Origin: Theobroma cacao
Taxonomy: Eukaryota; Streptophyta; Magnoliopsida; Malvales; Malvaceae
Assembly: GCF_000208745.1 (NCBI RefSeq)
Contig: NC_030854.1
Location: 36,556,917-36,620,916 of the forward strand
DNA length: 64,000 nt
Direction: 5' to 3'
Shown here: one piece after another, positions 34,812-47,119 of the stretch
How positions within the stretch are numbered: position 1 is the stretch's first letter
Layout of the letters: every line of letters begins with the position of its first letter
Translations under genes and position numbers: made by a program
Notes under the pieces: model-generated
Seen by the model: only the letters and a program-made list of their open reading frames with translations
The model's database searches: none
Told to the model about the DNA's origin: nothing

Positions 34812-35775
34812 TCAATCAGCCACGGCCTCGTAGATCCCTTTTGTAGCTGCATAGCCAACGACACCAAGCAGGTTGAACCCAAATAACCCTGCTGTTTGAT
34901 TGCTCATTGCCACACCCGTTTTGCAATACACTGCAAAGTCCTCGCAATTGTTGAGGAAAAAATTGTAGTTTCCGAAGCTCTTGCTTTCGAGCAGACGATG
35001 GGCTGTTTCGACAACTTCATCTTCCGGTTTGCAGTCCCAAGTGCTGCAAGAGCCACGGCGTTTGAAAACCAACTTCAAGTAGGAGACATCGTATTCATAG
35101 CGGTAGAGGGAGTGACCTTCCAGGAAGCAATCGAGGCAGGTTTTGAAGATCCCGGCCTGAGGCTTGAACCCACATTTTTTGCATGGAGGCTTGTTGTAAA
35201 TCTTGCTTGGTCCCATGAGGTGAATCACCATGTCGTCGCCCACGTATATGCCTGCCGTTAAATGATCTCTTTTTCTCAGAAATGGAGAAATACGTTTCAT
35301 GATTTGAGAACCTTTTAGTCCAAAAGCATGACATATTGTCTATAAAACTTGGATTTATATTCTAATTTTGTATGAAATTTAAATAAGAACACATAGGATG
35401 GTTATCTTCATCTCACTTCTCTTCTTCTCACTCCCTCTCAGTAAAATTATATGGTTGAAAATTGGTTGTTGTTCTTCTTCTTCTTCTTCTTAATTAAAAA
35501 TTTACAGCCAAAACTCTTCAATTTTCGGGCCACAATCTCTAAACAAGCCAACCCCTAACACCCTGACCGTATGAACCTTTGTTAAAGTGCAAGTGAAGTG
35601 CACAAAAAGGTATAAAATTAGGGAAATTATAATCTTTTCTCTCCTTTTTTTTTATATAAAAAGGAAAGAAAAGAAAAGAGAAAGAGGGTTTACCATGGTG
35701 AAAGTAGAGACGTAACTTCCTATCAGAATAGATGTGATCACCCGGTCTGAGGGCATCCCTTCTCACGGTTCTCAT
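34812..35775 (-). CDS. LRAT-domain acyltransferase-like protein (173 aa, two exons)
   Basis: Exon 1 is 35775-35694 and exon 2 is 35251-34812, joined by a 442-bp GT-AG intron in phase 1. The LRAT/NlpC-P60 fold is complete: GDHIYS (residues 12-17), YFHHG with catalytic His26, VIHL with His38, and the nucleophile in NNCEDF, Cys130, followed by AVYCKTG. Family members transfer acyl groups from phospholipids to lipid or amine acceptors or act as phospholipases A; the plant substrate is not established. A plant-type insert carries two CxxC pairs (Cys51/54 and Cys66/69), possibly binding zinc. A hydrophobic C-terminal segment (about 141-168) suggests a membrane anchor. The start is the first ATG after a TATA-like box and matches the sister gene at 49353. 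It appears intact. Confidence 0.9.
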
Positions 35776-35832
35776 CTTTCTTCTTTACACTTTTGAGTTT
35801 AAGTTGATCTGCAGCCTCTTGTAATAAACCCC

Positions 35833-35847
35833 ACAAATTTATAGATG
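35833..35847 (-). promoter_or_regulatory. TATA-like box of the 35.8-kb LRAT gene
   Basis: Minus-strand CATCTATAAATTTGT lies about 60-70 bp upstream of the ATG at 35775. The same sequence precedes the LRAT gene at 49353 (49411-49426) and the lipase first exon (61556-61570), in a longer conserved block ending GGGAACC. Confidence 0.6.
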
Positions 35848-36119
35848 GAAAGAAAGACTGTTGGGAACCCAAAACAGTAAGGAAAAGGGAATCTCTCTGC
35901 TATTGATAAAGAGAATCATACGTAAGGTAAAAAATTTATTATCAATTTTTATTTACATATTATTTCAATCAATTGATATGTTACGTCATAATCCAAAATA
36001 ACGAATTGATATGTTACGTCATAATTAATATTGATTGTACTCTTTTTAGATGAAATATTTTTGGAAAATTTAATTATTGTATTAATTCACTTGTAAAAAT
36101 TAATTAACGTGGATAGAAA

Positions 36120-36950
36120 AAAAAAATGTTTGTGGTTTGGTGATATTTTTTGTAGCTGTTCTGTATTAATATTTTTTTTGTATTTTTCTCTGTATATATT
36201 GGTTATTTGTACACGATATGTTTTAGTTTATTTTAATATTTCGTTGCTGCATTCTTTTGTAGCATGACTAGTTTTTATTAGTCTAACTTTTATATTGTCC
36301 ACGATATGTTATTTAGCATGACTGGTTTTTCACTTTTTCGCTGGGAGTTGATGTGCATTTGTGTTCTCTTTCTGGATGGGGTTTTGCTTTTCCCTTGCTT
36401 CAGCTTTTTCGAGGACTGTCTTGCTTGAGTTGTGTGCTTGATGCTGATTCTTCTCCAAGGTCATGATCACCAGGTCGAAGCAGCCATGCTCCTTTGCCTG
36501 CGGTGTGTTTTGATTTGAATTTGCTGACCCTTTCTAGCTTGGATTTGTCAATGTGCTGTCAACTTCCCCGACTTGATTGGATCTTGGCTTTGATGATCAA
36601 GTGTTTCAAGGGACGTTGAAGGCTCTACTCTGTTTTGGATCATTTTTGTTTTGTTGTCTTACGGTATTGCTGTTGCTGTATGAGGCTGATTTTAGAAATT
36701 ATGTCTTGGCCGTTTAGCCTCTTTGTTTCCTGCTGCTTGTTTTTGATCTTAAGCAGGATTCAGTCTAGTTTTGTGAAGTTGCTGATTGATGAGGGTATAT
36801 TGCTAGTTTATGTTTGTAATGGTGAACCTTTTTGTTCTGACTTTTCTTGCCAAGCCGGGTTTCATTTCATACCAATGAGAGTCTCTGCAGCAGTTCGAGA
36901 CTATCAATGGTATACCGGTTAATGGCTAACAAACTCCACTTTTCAAAAAA
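36120..36950 (+). mobile_element. Probable 5'-truncated LINE 3' end
   Basis: A T/G-rich plus-strand block, unlike its AT-rich surroundings, ends in a poly-A run near 36945 after CTCCACTTTTC. It interrupts the upstream region shared by the LRAT genes at 34.8 and 47.8 kb. The 95-codon frame at 36635-36922 has no known motif. No target duplication was resolved, and the left edge is approximate. Confidence 0.4.
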
Positions 36951-37079
36951 AAATAATAATATTTTGATTTTTTTTAAAAAAAATAGATAAACATACATGA
37001 TATGAAGAATCCTTACCCTATTAAAACATAAAAAAGAGAATGAAAGAGAATCGAAGGGATTTCATTTTTTTGGGTATAA

Positions 37080-37450
37080 GAGGGAATGAAACATGGCTGG
37101 TATTCAGGATTTCTAGCCAAAGTTCTCACTTGCCATCCCTTGTTAGACTCAATTAAATTCAAGGCTCTTTAAATTTACTAATATTAATCTTCACGTCCAA
37201 GGGTAATTTAGACAAGCAGTAAAGATTCTTAGAAACATCTAATTACTTGAAACAGAAGATACATATATAGTCCAAGCAGAGAATGTAATAAAGTAAGAAG
37301 AAAAGGTTCTTTATGCAGAGAATGTAATAAAGTAAGAAGAAAAGGTTCTTTATGCAAAGCCAAATTGGAAGAATCACCTCACCTGGCCCCTTCAATATGG
37401 GGCTTGGGGCATGACGTTGTAGAAATGTCGTGTGAAATGCTTGCGTAATG
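37080..37450 (-). promoter_or_regulatory. Conserved upstream block with a TGACGT element (LRAT 35.8-kb unit)
   Basis: Aligns with 49660-50160 upstream of the LRAT gene at 49353 and, in its inner part, with 62180-62400 upstream of the lipase. Shared words include GCAAAGCCAAA, GAAGAATCACCT and TGACGT (37412-37417; 50116-50121; 62339-62344). TGACG/ACGT cores bind plant bZIP (TGA-type) factors; function here is inference. A 39-bp exact tandem duplication occurs at 37278-37355. Confidence 0.5.
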
Positions 37451-38076
37451 CTACTTTTGGGTTTCTGGCATGACTTCTTTAGCCAAAGTTGAAGTATATG
37501 TTTTGTCTGTCAGGTAGAGCTGATTTCAACTGTATCTGTATTCCAAATTTTGATGCGATTGATGAATCAAATTCCTCTCTTTATATAAAACCAACCGGAC
37601 GATTATTGCCTCCTCAGGGGACGAAAGGTCATAAACACAGAGTGCCACGCACAAAATAAACACAGCAGGCACCAAGAATAAACTCAAAAAATCAGGAAAG
37701 AAGAACAGAAGGCACATGGGAGATTCATACAGCAGGGTGCCCAGATTAATCAAGTATCTAATTTGTCAAAAGCTACGGTGCAACTTGGTTTGAAAATTTT
37801 GGTAGATTAGCACTAATATTGGAGATGGCATCTTCTCTATCCTTTATTTGATCATTTCATTTGATTAAGATTCTCATATATCCATAATCCTATGCATTCA
37901 ACATTCTGATTTTAAAAAAGATAATTGTAACTTAGGTTTTGTTTGATTGATATTTTTATTGAAAATAAAAAATAAAAAAACACGTTTTAATAAAAAATAA
38001 ATAATTTTGTAAGATTATATACAAAATATATAATTTTTTTGACGACAAAATGCATGATTTTACTCCAATACAACTT

Positions 38077-39180
38077 AACTATGTCATAATTGATGTTATA
38101 TTTTCAGTATTCTTCCATTTCAAATCAATTATAACAGTGTTTTTTACCTTTTATTTTTTATAGTAATTTTTTAAAGGTAAACTCTACTTATACTTTTTGT
38201 CGTTTCAATTTTTTTAAATGGCATCATGAGATTTCTTTTTTTTTTCAATTAGTATCTTGTGGATATCTTCTATTCTAATTAGCACTTTTGTAGATAACTT
38301 ATATTCGCACAAGTGATTAAGCTATTAATTATATCTAATAAAATTACAAAAATATCCTTAAGTATAAACAAATACATTAAATTTTAATTGAGGATATTTT
38401 GATAATTTTATTAGTAGGGAAAACAGAAATTATCTACATGATTTTTTTTAAAAGCATATTTATTAGCCTCGCCATTCTAAGTCTCATCCTTAATTGATAA
38501 TAGACTTTCCATGGTATAAGGATTTGGTTTGGGCGAAAAAATACTAAACAATTACAAAAGACAATTACGGCTCAAAAATCTATTGGCGGTTAATTTGATG
38601 TTAATTGGGAAAAATGATAACCATAGGATGCTGAATAAAATAAAAAAGAAATCACATCGTGTTACATGAAAAAAAGTTAAAACCGCAAGAGGTGTAAGCG
38701 TAAATGGAGTTTATCAAATTTTTAAAAAATAATAATAAATAACAAAAAGAGAATATTGACAAATTCAACCAAATAATGCACAAGGAGTCCTAAATAATCA
38801 TCCTTGACAAGCAAAGACAAGACAGGACTCTAATTAAGGCTCAAATTAATTTCTTCTTTTGATCCTTTGAGTTCAAGTTCTCTACTACTTTCTACAGCTA
38901 AGAACGAATAAGAATATCACCAAAAAAAATATACAAAGTAAAAATGGATTACCATATTCTGATCATCTATATAATTGTCAATAAGAGGAATATGCATTTT
39001 GTTTAAGAAAATAATAATACTTTGTTTAACTTATTAATGAAGTTTACTTTGGCAAAATAATAAAGAATATGGAATCATTTTCGCTACTGTTTAATGGGAA
39101 AATGGACTGTCGGTTTTATTTGGGTATTGGGTTGAAAGAAGAGAAGAAACGAAAAGTGAACAACAGTACATGGCTCAAGT
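38077..39180. repeat. Second lipase-locus ghost: flanks without the gene
   Basis: Parallel to 24609-26260. 38740-38835 matches the sequence just 3' of the lipase (59020-59105 and 59398-59440). It joins straight to sequence matching the lipase promoter side (38850-38990 against 61490-61690; 38990-39120 against 61720-61850). The junction is the same as in the 25-kb copy, so the two ghosts share one origin. The spacer 37740-38140, matched at 50690-51200 and 58520-59000, lies immediately to its left. Confidence 0.65.
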
Positions 39181-39889
39181 ATAGTATATAGACTTCAGCC
39201 AGTTAGAATGAAACACACTAATAAAGTCAAAAACCGTAGCAATAAAAGCACCATCAGTGTTTCTTAAAATACCTTTGCGTCTCGCAGGGTTAGGCCAGCC
39301 TCTAGTTAATTTAGCCATCCACATTGAACTTTAAGAAGTTTGCTCGAGGTGACTTGCTTCCTCTCTCTTTTGAAATATTAGCCCTAATCCTAATCTTGTT
39401 CTGCTCATCAGTAGACAGTTCCACCTAAAGACTGGACACTATATAGATAATAGTATAATAATCAAAAAACCATAATAAAAATTATATGAACTAATGGTAA
39501 TGGTTGAAATCAATATTATTTAACATTAAAATATAATAAGTCAATCATATATTTCAATTTTATTTTAAAAAATGTTTTATTAATTTAATTGAATTATTAT
39601 TCTTAACCATCTTAATCAAATTTCAAATAAATTAAATGAAGTATGAGCTATATCATGTGGTTCATAATTTATAATATTTTTAACAATTCAGATGTCAAAT
39701 TCGTCATCACTTTTATTTTTGTGATATCTAGTTGAAGCAAAAAGTCAGATAAATTTCAAATATTTACAAACAAAAATTCCACATGATTCGAGTGCGTGTG
39801 TATATATAATAGATGAGGGGACGAAGTTCTAGTCAAGTTGCTTGAAATTTGAAATATTATTTTTCTGAAAGGCAGTAAGAAGTTCAATT

Positions 39890-41492
39890 CATGTCAATTC
39901 GGTAATCTGTACATTTGCAGAATAGGCAAACAACCATTGCCTGTACAAAACAGGAGGGGTTGGGAAGACCACCCTTTCCCAAAAACAAAAACTCCCCCTT
40001 CTTTGTATAATCCTAGAAAAAAACTAGAGGTCCAGCAACGACAATGCCACATCACACTAAAACAACATCGGTATTGCCCTTTACATTTAATCCAAAAGAG
40101 AAGAGAAAAATAGTGGGAGTCAAATCTGGATGACCGTGCCAGAACAAAGAAGCCACAAAAAGCATGAAAAAAAGGGACCAATTCTCTATTGTGGGTTCTG
40201 GGCAGTGATAGAGTCAGGATTTCACGTTTGGAGGGCCGAAAAGTCGTAGATAATATTTATTAAACAGTTATATTAAAAGTTTAATGTTTGCAAAAATATA
40301 AAGCAACGTAGATGAAAAAGTTTACACGAAAATTATATAAATAAATCCTGAAAATTATTCAAAATAATCAATCTTAATAATTTACTTAAAAAAATTAACG
40401 AGTATAATCATAAATAATTTAATATTGACAATAATTTTAATTTCTAGATAAACTTAACAACAAACAAAAATTAACAAATATAATAACAAGAACTGTTCAT
40501 TGTCCCACACCTTACCTTTGAATACCACCTCGTTTCCAAGTAGTCAAATGGACCATGAAATGGCAAAAAATGCCAATCTCCATAGCCTCTTATTCCCCTG
40601 GTGCACTAACTCATTCCAATCCATAAAGAAATCAACAGCTTTGGCCTGAGCTGCCTATCTAAGTCCCACTAGCTAATCCAACCCAACCAGACCTTCCAAC
40701 TTTCAGTACATCCAAAGAAGAAATGATCCATCATTTCCTCTCTTTTCCTACACAAAACACACACCGCCATATCAACTCGAAGTAAGCCTCTCTTAACCAA
40801 TTCTATCTTAACCGCAACTTTACCCATGAGAATCCTTCAACAAAACAATTGCACTTTCATCAAGGTTACGCCTTGCCACAATTTCTTTCAGTGTTTACTC
40901 ATAACCCCATTTCTCACTGCTATAGATCTACAATAAAAGCTTACTGAGTACTCTTCATTAGATCTCCATTTCCAAATAACCTTATCCTCATAGTCTCTCA
41001 ACACTGGATTTTCACTGATGGTTTTAATCATATTTTCCCACTGCATGTTCTTCTTCCCAACCAAACAAATTATGTCTCAATTGTACTCTCCATTGCCACT
41101 TTCCTCCAGCCCATTGACCATACTTATTAACTTTACCTACCATGTTGATTGCTAGAGAGCAGATTCTAGGGAAAGCTTGAGTCAAAACTAACCCTTCTAT
41201 CCATTCATCCTTCTAGAAATCAAGCCATTCCCCTTTTCCTAACATGAAGCTTAAACCTTCCTTAACAACCATGCTTCCCTCTCCATCATCAGTGATAGGT
41301 TTAGCGATGTTCTTCCAGATGAAGGATTAATTATTTTACATTCTTAAACCTAGCAGCAAAGCTTTCAGGTCACTTTAGTCTTTTTTCACCAGAATCCTCC
41401 TCCACAGACTGTTTCTCTCATTCTCGAACCCCTAAATCCATTTATTAAGTAATGCTAAATTTTTTGTTTGCATATCAACCCAACCAAGTCCT
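39890..41492 (-). pseudogene. 3' half of a LINE ORF2 (zinc-binding region), minus strand
   Basis: Directly left of the 1.7-kb solo LTR the minus strand reads GGLGWVDMQTKNLALLNKWI, with a stop after NKWI, then FENERNSLWRRILVKKD. Further left the zf-RVT domain appears (GLLRVDMAVCVLCRKREEMM, about 40720-40800). The 3' untranslated part extends to about 39890. It belongs to the same element as 43194-44410. A Tip100/hAT-like end (AGTGATAGAGTCAGGATTT, near 40205) may mark a small later insertion. Confidence 0.7.
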
Positions 41493-41497
41493 CCAAA

Positions 41498-43188
41498 TGC
41501 TGGTATTCAACCTCATGCTCAAACACGAAAATAATCAATAAATTAAAATAATATATCGCAGCAGAATAATAAACTAGCATTTAATCATAGAAACAGTCAA
41601 ATCCTATAGGATCAATGTTTGTGTTTTTCATGTAACTTTCAAATTAATTATGAACACTCATAAGTTTAAGAGTTACATACCTTACTTTAGATATCATAAT
41701 CAAGAACCAATTAAATTAATATCTTTACCTTTCACCTTTAAGATTTGTCAAATCTTTAGCACTCAAGTGTTTGGCCTCAAACAGTAATTCACACAGTGAT
41801 TGAATAAGATCTTCTTAAAAGTAGGCTTTTTTTTTACTTGTGCTAGCAAGTTTTTGTTTCTAAAACAAAAAAAAATAAAAGATTCTTGCCGAATCTTATT
41901 TTGTCAGACAAAAAAAATTATTTTTTTTATTTTATGAAACAGTTGAGAAGTGGTTGGAGGCTTAGAGTTTTAGTTTGCTAACATAGCATATTTATATAGC
42001 CAAACTAATTTGTAACCCTAAATACAACAGTTGTATTTTAATTTAATTAAGTCTCTGAAAACTTAATTAATTTCTCACTTTATTTTGGTCTCTTTTAATT
42101 AAGTCCAACTTAATTAATCATCCTTATTTAATCCCAATCATGTCACTTAATGTATGTGGCCCATTAAGCTTCTAACATGTTGACAATAAATATAAATTTT
42201 AATCAAATATCAATTTGATAATTAATTTATATTTATAGATCATGAGTGGCATCTAGCAATACATCATGACCACCCAAATGCTAGAGAGTCAATTCAAGAA
42301 TTTGACAAAGCCCTTCAGTGATAAGCCTCTCAATGCAATACGGTCCTTTCTTCAAATATCTCAGATATGTCATAAAGCATGGCTCAGTATCTACTTATAA
42401 CATTCCATATTAGTTCTCATAATTCATGACTAACCTTATAAATTTAGAAAATTAACTTTCCTCAAATTCATCATACTTTGGCCAAAGACTTTATACAGGT
42501 TAATCAAGAATTGAGAACAAGTGAGATACATCCCCTCATATCACTTAGGGTGATGAATCCTTTCTTGACCGCTCATTCACCTTTGCATACTTCATAGCAT
42601 ACCCAAAAACACCCTGTTTAAGCATCTAGTCGCTTCCAAACCCGTAGGGATGAAATTAAAGTATGTCATTCCCTATACAAGATGACTTGATGTCTCAAGT
42701 CTAAGGACTAATTGCACGACTATCACATGAGAATATTTTCCATAGACACTTGAGTGAAATACCAAATAGAGTTCTCATAGTAAGTCATGTTCAGTGAACT
42801 TGTCCTTTAACAAGCACCTACATGTTAGCATCAAGTATCCCATATACTTTAATCTATGAGATTGATTGCTTGTTTCCCAAGTAAATAGGCTTAACATGTA
42901 CCAGTCTTTCAACATTGTCAATGCCCTGTCTTGACAACACAATGATCAGAAACAATTTTAGGAATATGGCTTTGATACATAGTGATCTCATAATTGTAAC
43001 AATTTTACAATTCTCTTACAAGGCTTTTATGTTCTATAGGCTTCATCCAATTAGTACTTAACAACTCCTTATTATTGCATTAACATGAAGGAAAACCTCT
43101 ATCACATGTAATTATGCAATTAAATATGCATTAAATGACAATATATATTCCTTGACCAATCTAATTGGCTCAAGGGCATATACCAACA
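41498..43188 (-). mobile_element. Solo LTR, 1,691 bp, minus orientation, TSD CCAAA
   Basis: On the minus strand it starts TGTTGGTATATGCCCTTGAG and ends ATACCAGCA. CCAAA flanks both sides (41493-41497 and 43189-43193). Removing it plus one target copy rejoins the interrupted LINE frame around EEFGGLGWVDMQ. The text resembles long LTRs of a plant copia-type family; the lineage is inference. A diverged relative occupies about 53840-55735. Confidence 0.85.
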
Positions 43189-43193
43189 CCAAA

Positions 43194-44410
43194 TTCCTCA
43201 TACATACAGATTGACCTTCAATCCACATAATGAATTTTCATCTCATCAGAAGTCCCACTCCATAGGAATCTCCACTGAATCCATTCCAATTCTTGACTTA
43301 CCTTTACTCGTAATCTAAAGAGAGACATGTAGAAAACTGGTAGGCTAGAAAGAATTGAATTGATAAGAGTAACTCTACCTCCTAATGACAGCAACTTCCC
43401 TTTCCACCTTGCTAACCTATTTTCGAACCTTTCCACAACAAGTCTCCAAATTTCTTTAGAATTGGACTTGACACCTAATGGTAGCCCTAGATACCTAAAA
43501 GGAAACTTCTCCATTTTGCATCCAATTCTATTAGCCCATTCAACCACTTTCCTTTCATCAAGGCCTACCCCGAAGAGACTACTTTTTTTGAAAATTAATG
43601 CAAAGCCCTAAAATTAACTAGAAACACCTAAATATCCTTTTCACATTTCTTATTGACTCCTATTCTGGCTTGCACATAATGGTTGTGTCGTTGGAAAACT
43701 ATAAATGTTTATGTCAATCGAAAAAGGATAGCAGACAACTCTGTCTGAGTCCTCTTTTCATCTTAAATTGCTTAGTAAGAACCCCATTGACCAACACTGA
43801 AGCCCTGGCTATTGAGATGCAAGCTTTAATCCAACTCCTCCATTACCTTCCAAACCCCATCTTCCCTAACACAAATTTGAGAAAGTCCCAACTAACTGTG
43901 TCGTAAGTTTCTCGAAATTTACCTTAAAAAACAGCCCCCCATTCTTATCCTTCCTCATAACATTAACAACCTCATTTGCAATAAGAGCACAATCAACGAG
44001 CTGTCTTCTTTTGATAAAGGTAAATTGTTGATTGCTAATTACCTCCCCAATGACCGACCTTAGCCTATTAGTGAGCATCTTGGCAATAATCTTATAAATA
44101 CTACCCATTAGGCTTATAGGTGATAGTTTCTAATGCTCTTCAGAGCATTACACTTGGGGATCAAGGTGATAAAAGTGGTATTAACATAACCATCTATGTT
44201 CCTAGTCTCAAAGAATTTACCTATAAAGCACATGAGCTCACTTTTGATCACTTGCCACTGTCTCTTAAAGAAACTTAGGTTAAAACCATCAGACCTCAAG
44301 GCTTTGTTTCCATCACAAGAGTCACTGGCCTCCCAAAAATGTAGGTTAAAGCAAATTGCTTTCTTTGAATGCGCAGTCACATGTAGAGGAGTCAAAAATG
44401 GCAACTAGTC
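43194..44410 (-). pseudogene. LINE ORF2 reverse transcriptase fragment, minus strand
   Basis: From 44404: RT start with SDGFNLSFFKRQWQVIKSEL and VNTTFITLIPKCNALKSIRN; then 44108-43866 MGSIYKIIAKMLTNRLRSVI and IKRRQLVDCALIANEVV; then 43547-43218, the thumb region, with FPFRYLGLPLGV and LSLGGRVTLINSILSSLPV. The catalytic FADD reads FSND near 43690-43700 and stops interrupt the frame, so it is inactive. The 5' end (endonuclease, ORF1) is missing. Confidence 0.82.
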
Positions 44411-44684
44411 CTACTGGCCATTTACATCATACATATTAAATCCGAAAGATGTGGTTAAAATTAAACGTGAAGAGACATTAGTATTAAGTTAAAAATAAGT
44501 TTACAACTTTCGTAAAAGTAGAATTCAAGGGTAGGAATATTTGGATTCGACTCTTTAAGTAAATGATACATGCACATACTTATAAACCAAATGCTAATCT
44601 AACAAGCTAAGCTTTATTCTCTCACTCATTTTTCTTTGGGCCTTACCAAATCCTTATTGTTCTTACAGATATTGCGGTGTGTCT

Positions 44685-45897
44685 CTATTTAGCAGTCTTG
44701 GCATCGTGGATCGCTTTTGCAAGACTATAAAGTCCTACAGCTCCTAAGTTTACTCCCATACCAAAGAGACTTCCTGTTCCAAAGATGTTAGATGCAGCTT
44801 CAACCCCTCCCACTGCCAGCATACTAACGGCCATACCTGTTTTGCAGTACACCGCAAAGTCTTCGCAATTGTTTGCAAAAAAATTATAGTCCTTAAATTT
44901 AGAGCCATTCCCTTGGAGGAGATCATTGGCTGTCTTAACTACTTCATCGGCTGGCTTTGTATGGAATATAGTACAAGAGCCTCGTTTTTTAATATTAAAC
45001 TCAAAAATTGAGGATCCATATACATAAAACTCAAGTGATGAGCGACCATCAAGGAAACAATCAAGGCAAGTCTTGACGATTCCACCTTGGCAGTCTCGCT
45101 TGTATCCACATTTTTGGCATGGAGAAGAAGACCCACTTCCCTTGGGAGGTCCCTGGAGGTGAATGACCATGTCATTGCCCACATATATTCCTGGTGTGAG
45201 TCAAAAAAGAGCAAAATTTAGGATATTTGGGATTAAGAAGTAAAATGCAATCAATCATTCTTAATTTTTGTGTTATATTTTTTATTTTCAGTTGTGAATT
45301 TAAAATTTAATTTTTAAATTCACGTCTTTGAAAATATTTTAAATTCATCTATTCCTTCAATTACCGTTCAAAAGTAATTCAACTTACTATCTAATGTCAT
45401 GCGGATGTCCGCCTCGCATGAAATCTAGTCCAAAAAATCAAAAAAGTCCGCATATTTTTGACACGTGGACATCCATATCTCTGTGCCCATCTACTTTTTG
45501 CCACGCAAACATCCATATGCTTGGGATTTATGTCATGTTGATATCAATTTGGCATCAAAGTGGTATATTTTGTAAGATTTTAATAGAAATTTATTGAAAT
45601 AGATGGATTTAGAATTTATTTTAAAAGGTCGCATATCTAAAAGTTGAGTTCCAATAATCATAGATGAAAAATATTTAATATCACATAAAGGTGTGATAAA
45701 GTCTTTTATATTTAAAAAAGAAAGAGAAAAATAAGAAAAATAGGATAATAAAAAATGAGAAACTAGATTAAAAAAAAAAACAAAGAAACATATGTACCAT
45801 GGTGAGCGTAGAGACCTCCGGCCCTTGTGCTATAGATGTGATCGCCAGGTTGGGGCTTCCGCTCATGAGGTATAAGCATGCTTTGTGGCTGTCCCAT
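44685..45897 (-). CDS. LRAT-domain acyltransferase-like protein (201 aa, two exons)
   Basis: Exon 1 is 45897-45798 and exon 2 is 45190-44685, with a 607-bp phase-1 GT-AG intron holding the dispersed repeat 45394-45612. The protein has GDHIYS, LYAHHG (catalytic His32), VIHL (His44) and NNCEDFAVYCKTG (nucleophile Cys142). Two CxxC pairs (Cys58/61 and Cys75/78) interrupt the fold as in its paralogues. A long hydrophobic Gly/Ala-rich C-terminus (about 152-192) suggests a membrane anchor, longer than in the 173-aa paralogue. The start is the ATG at 45897; an in-frame ATG at 45999 would add an N-terminus not seen in paralogues and lies beside the TATA-like sequence, so it is probably untranslated. 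Exon 1 and promoter are duplicated at 23262-24380. It appears intact. Confidence 0.88.
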
Positions 45898-45954
45898 TTT
45901 TTTTTTTTCTATTCCAAATCCTTGAGTTTTAAGTTGTCCTCTTTGCAATAAACT

Positions 45955-45970
45955 CCATAAATTTATAGAG
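45955..45970 (-). promoter_or_regulatory. TATA-like box of the 45.9-kb LRAT gene
   Basis: Minus-strand CTCTATAAATTTATGG lies about 60-70 bp upstream of the ATG at 45897. This agrees in type and spacing with the other minus-strand LRAT genes and supports the 45897 start over the in-frame ATG at 45999. Confidence 0.55.
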
Positions 45971-46619
45971 ATGTGATCAGAGGCAGAGAACCCAAGCAAA
46001 CATAAAATCGAGAATCAAATAAAGAAAAATACCTATGCCCTAAAGCTAAAAACAGATTGGTTCTTATGCTAGACAGCATACATTGCTCAAAGGAATCAGT
46101 CTATCCATGTGAACGCTTGAAATGCTTAGTTGCTTTGGCATAAATTCTAAATCCAACTAAAAATATTTTTTAATTTATATGTATTACATTACGAGTTTTC
46201 TATTAATATCTTCTTAAATATTTTTATTTTACCTACAAATTTTCTAAGTTGTATATGCCTTAGCTCATCACGGAGATGAGCCGATTATGTGGTCCATGAA
46301 CAGCTCTAATTAAGAACGCTTCTTACATATATGCTTTACTTAAATCTAATATCTTAAAAATAGATTTCAAATTTAGAAATATTAAACTTAAATTTGAACT
46401 ACGAGAGGTGGGAAAGCGGTTGATATAATATAATTAGACTTTAGCATACTCGTCATGATGCGAAGGATTCGAAATAGATACCATTTGAGGCTCATGTAAT
46501 TGGTGAAGTATAAAACATTTCCAGAGAGTTGGACGTAGGAGAGTGATTTGGCTCACAAAAATTGGCATCTTTACCTCTATTATCACTCGAGCTAGGTACC
46601 TTTCCTTTTATAGTGATGC

Positions 46620-47015
46620 TGAGATTGATAAGTTGGAAGAAATTGATTGGTAGAGAGGTTTTTGTGCACACTTTCAGGGAGGCTAATGCGTTTGGTGATT
46701 CTTTAGCCATATTAGGAGCAGATCAAAGAGATGTGTTTTATGCTTGTTGGCGAAATTTAAGGTGTACCTGTTAGGTGTTGTAGGGTGTGTGCTTTTTCTT
46801 AAAATGTTGTCACTACTCGGATTTATAGGAGCGATGATGTTGTGTAGACTTTTGATTGTGTAAAATCTAACTGTAGCCTGAGGGCATAGGTGTATTAGAT
46901 GAGTTGCTTTAATCATATTTATCTAACCATCTCTAAAGGAGGTGTGTCAGTTGTATTAGCTTGTTTATCATTAAAGCAATCACTTATTTGAACTTTGAAC
47001 AAAAACAAAAACAAA
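46620..47015 (+). pseudogene. LINE RNase H C-terminus and 3' end
   Basis: The plus-strand frame near 46640-46770 has EVFVHTFREANAFGDSLAIL, which matches the end of the plant LINE RNase H domain, then a stop and a 3' region. It closes with an A-rich tail (CAAAAACAAAAACAAAA, about 46998-47015). It abuts the right end of the 45480-46605 duplicated block. Confidence 0.65.
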
Positions 47016-47119
47016 ATTACAAGCTCTTGCTTAATATGTAAAGGAGAGAGAGGATAGTTGAGTATTTAACTGAATGATAGGTACATGTATCTTTTAACTT
47101 AAAAATAAAGTTAGTAGAA

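Noticed and set aside
34896..35261. 121-codon plus-strand frame
   Set aside because: Antisense shadow of LRAT exon 2 (34812-35251).
37526..37753. 75-codon minus-strand hydrophobic frame
   Set aside because: Lies in duplicated non-coding spacer; not conserved as a frame at 50.3 kb.
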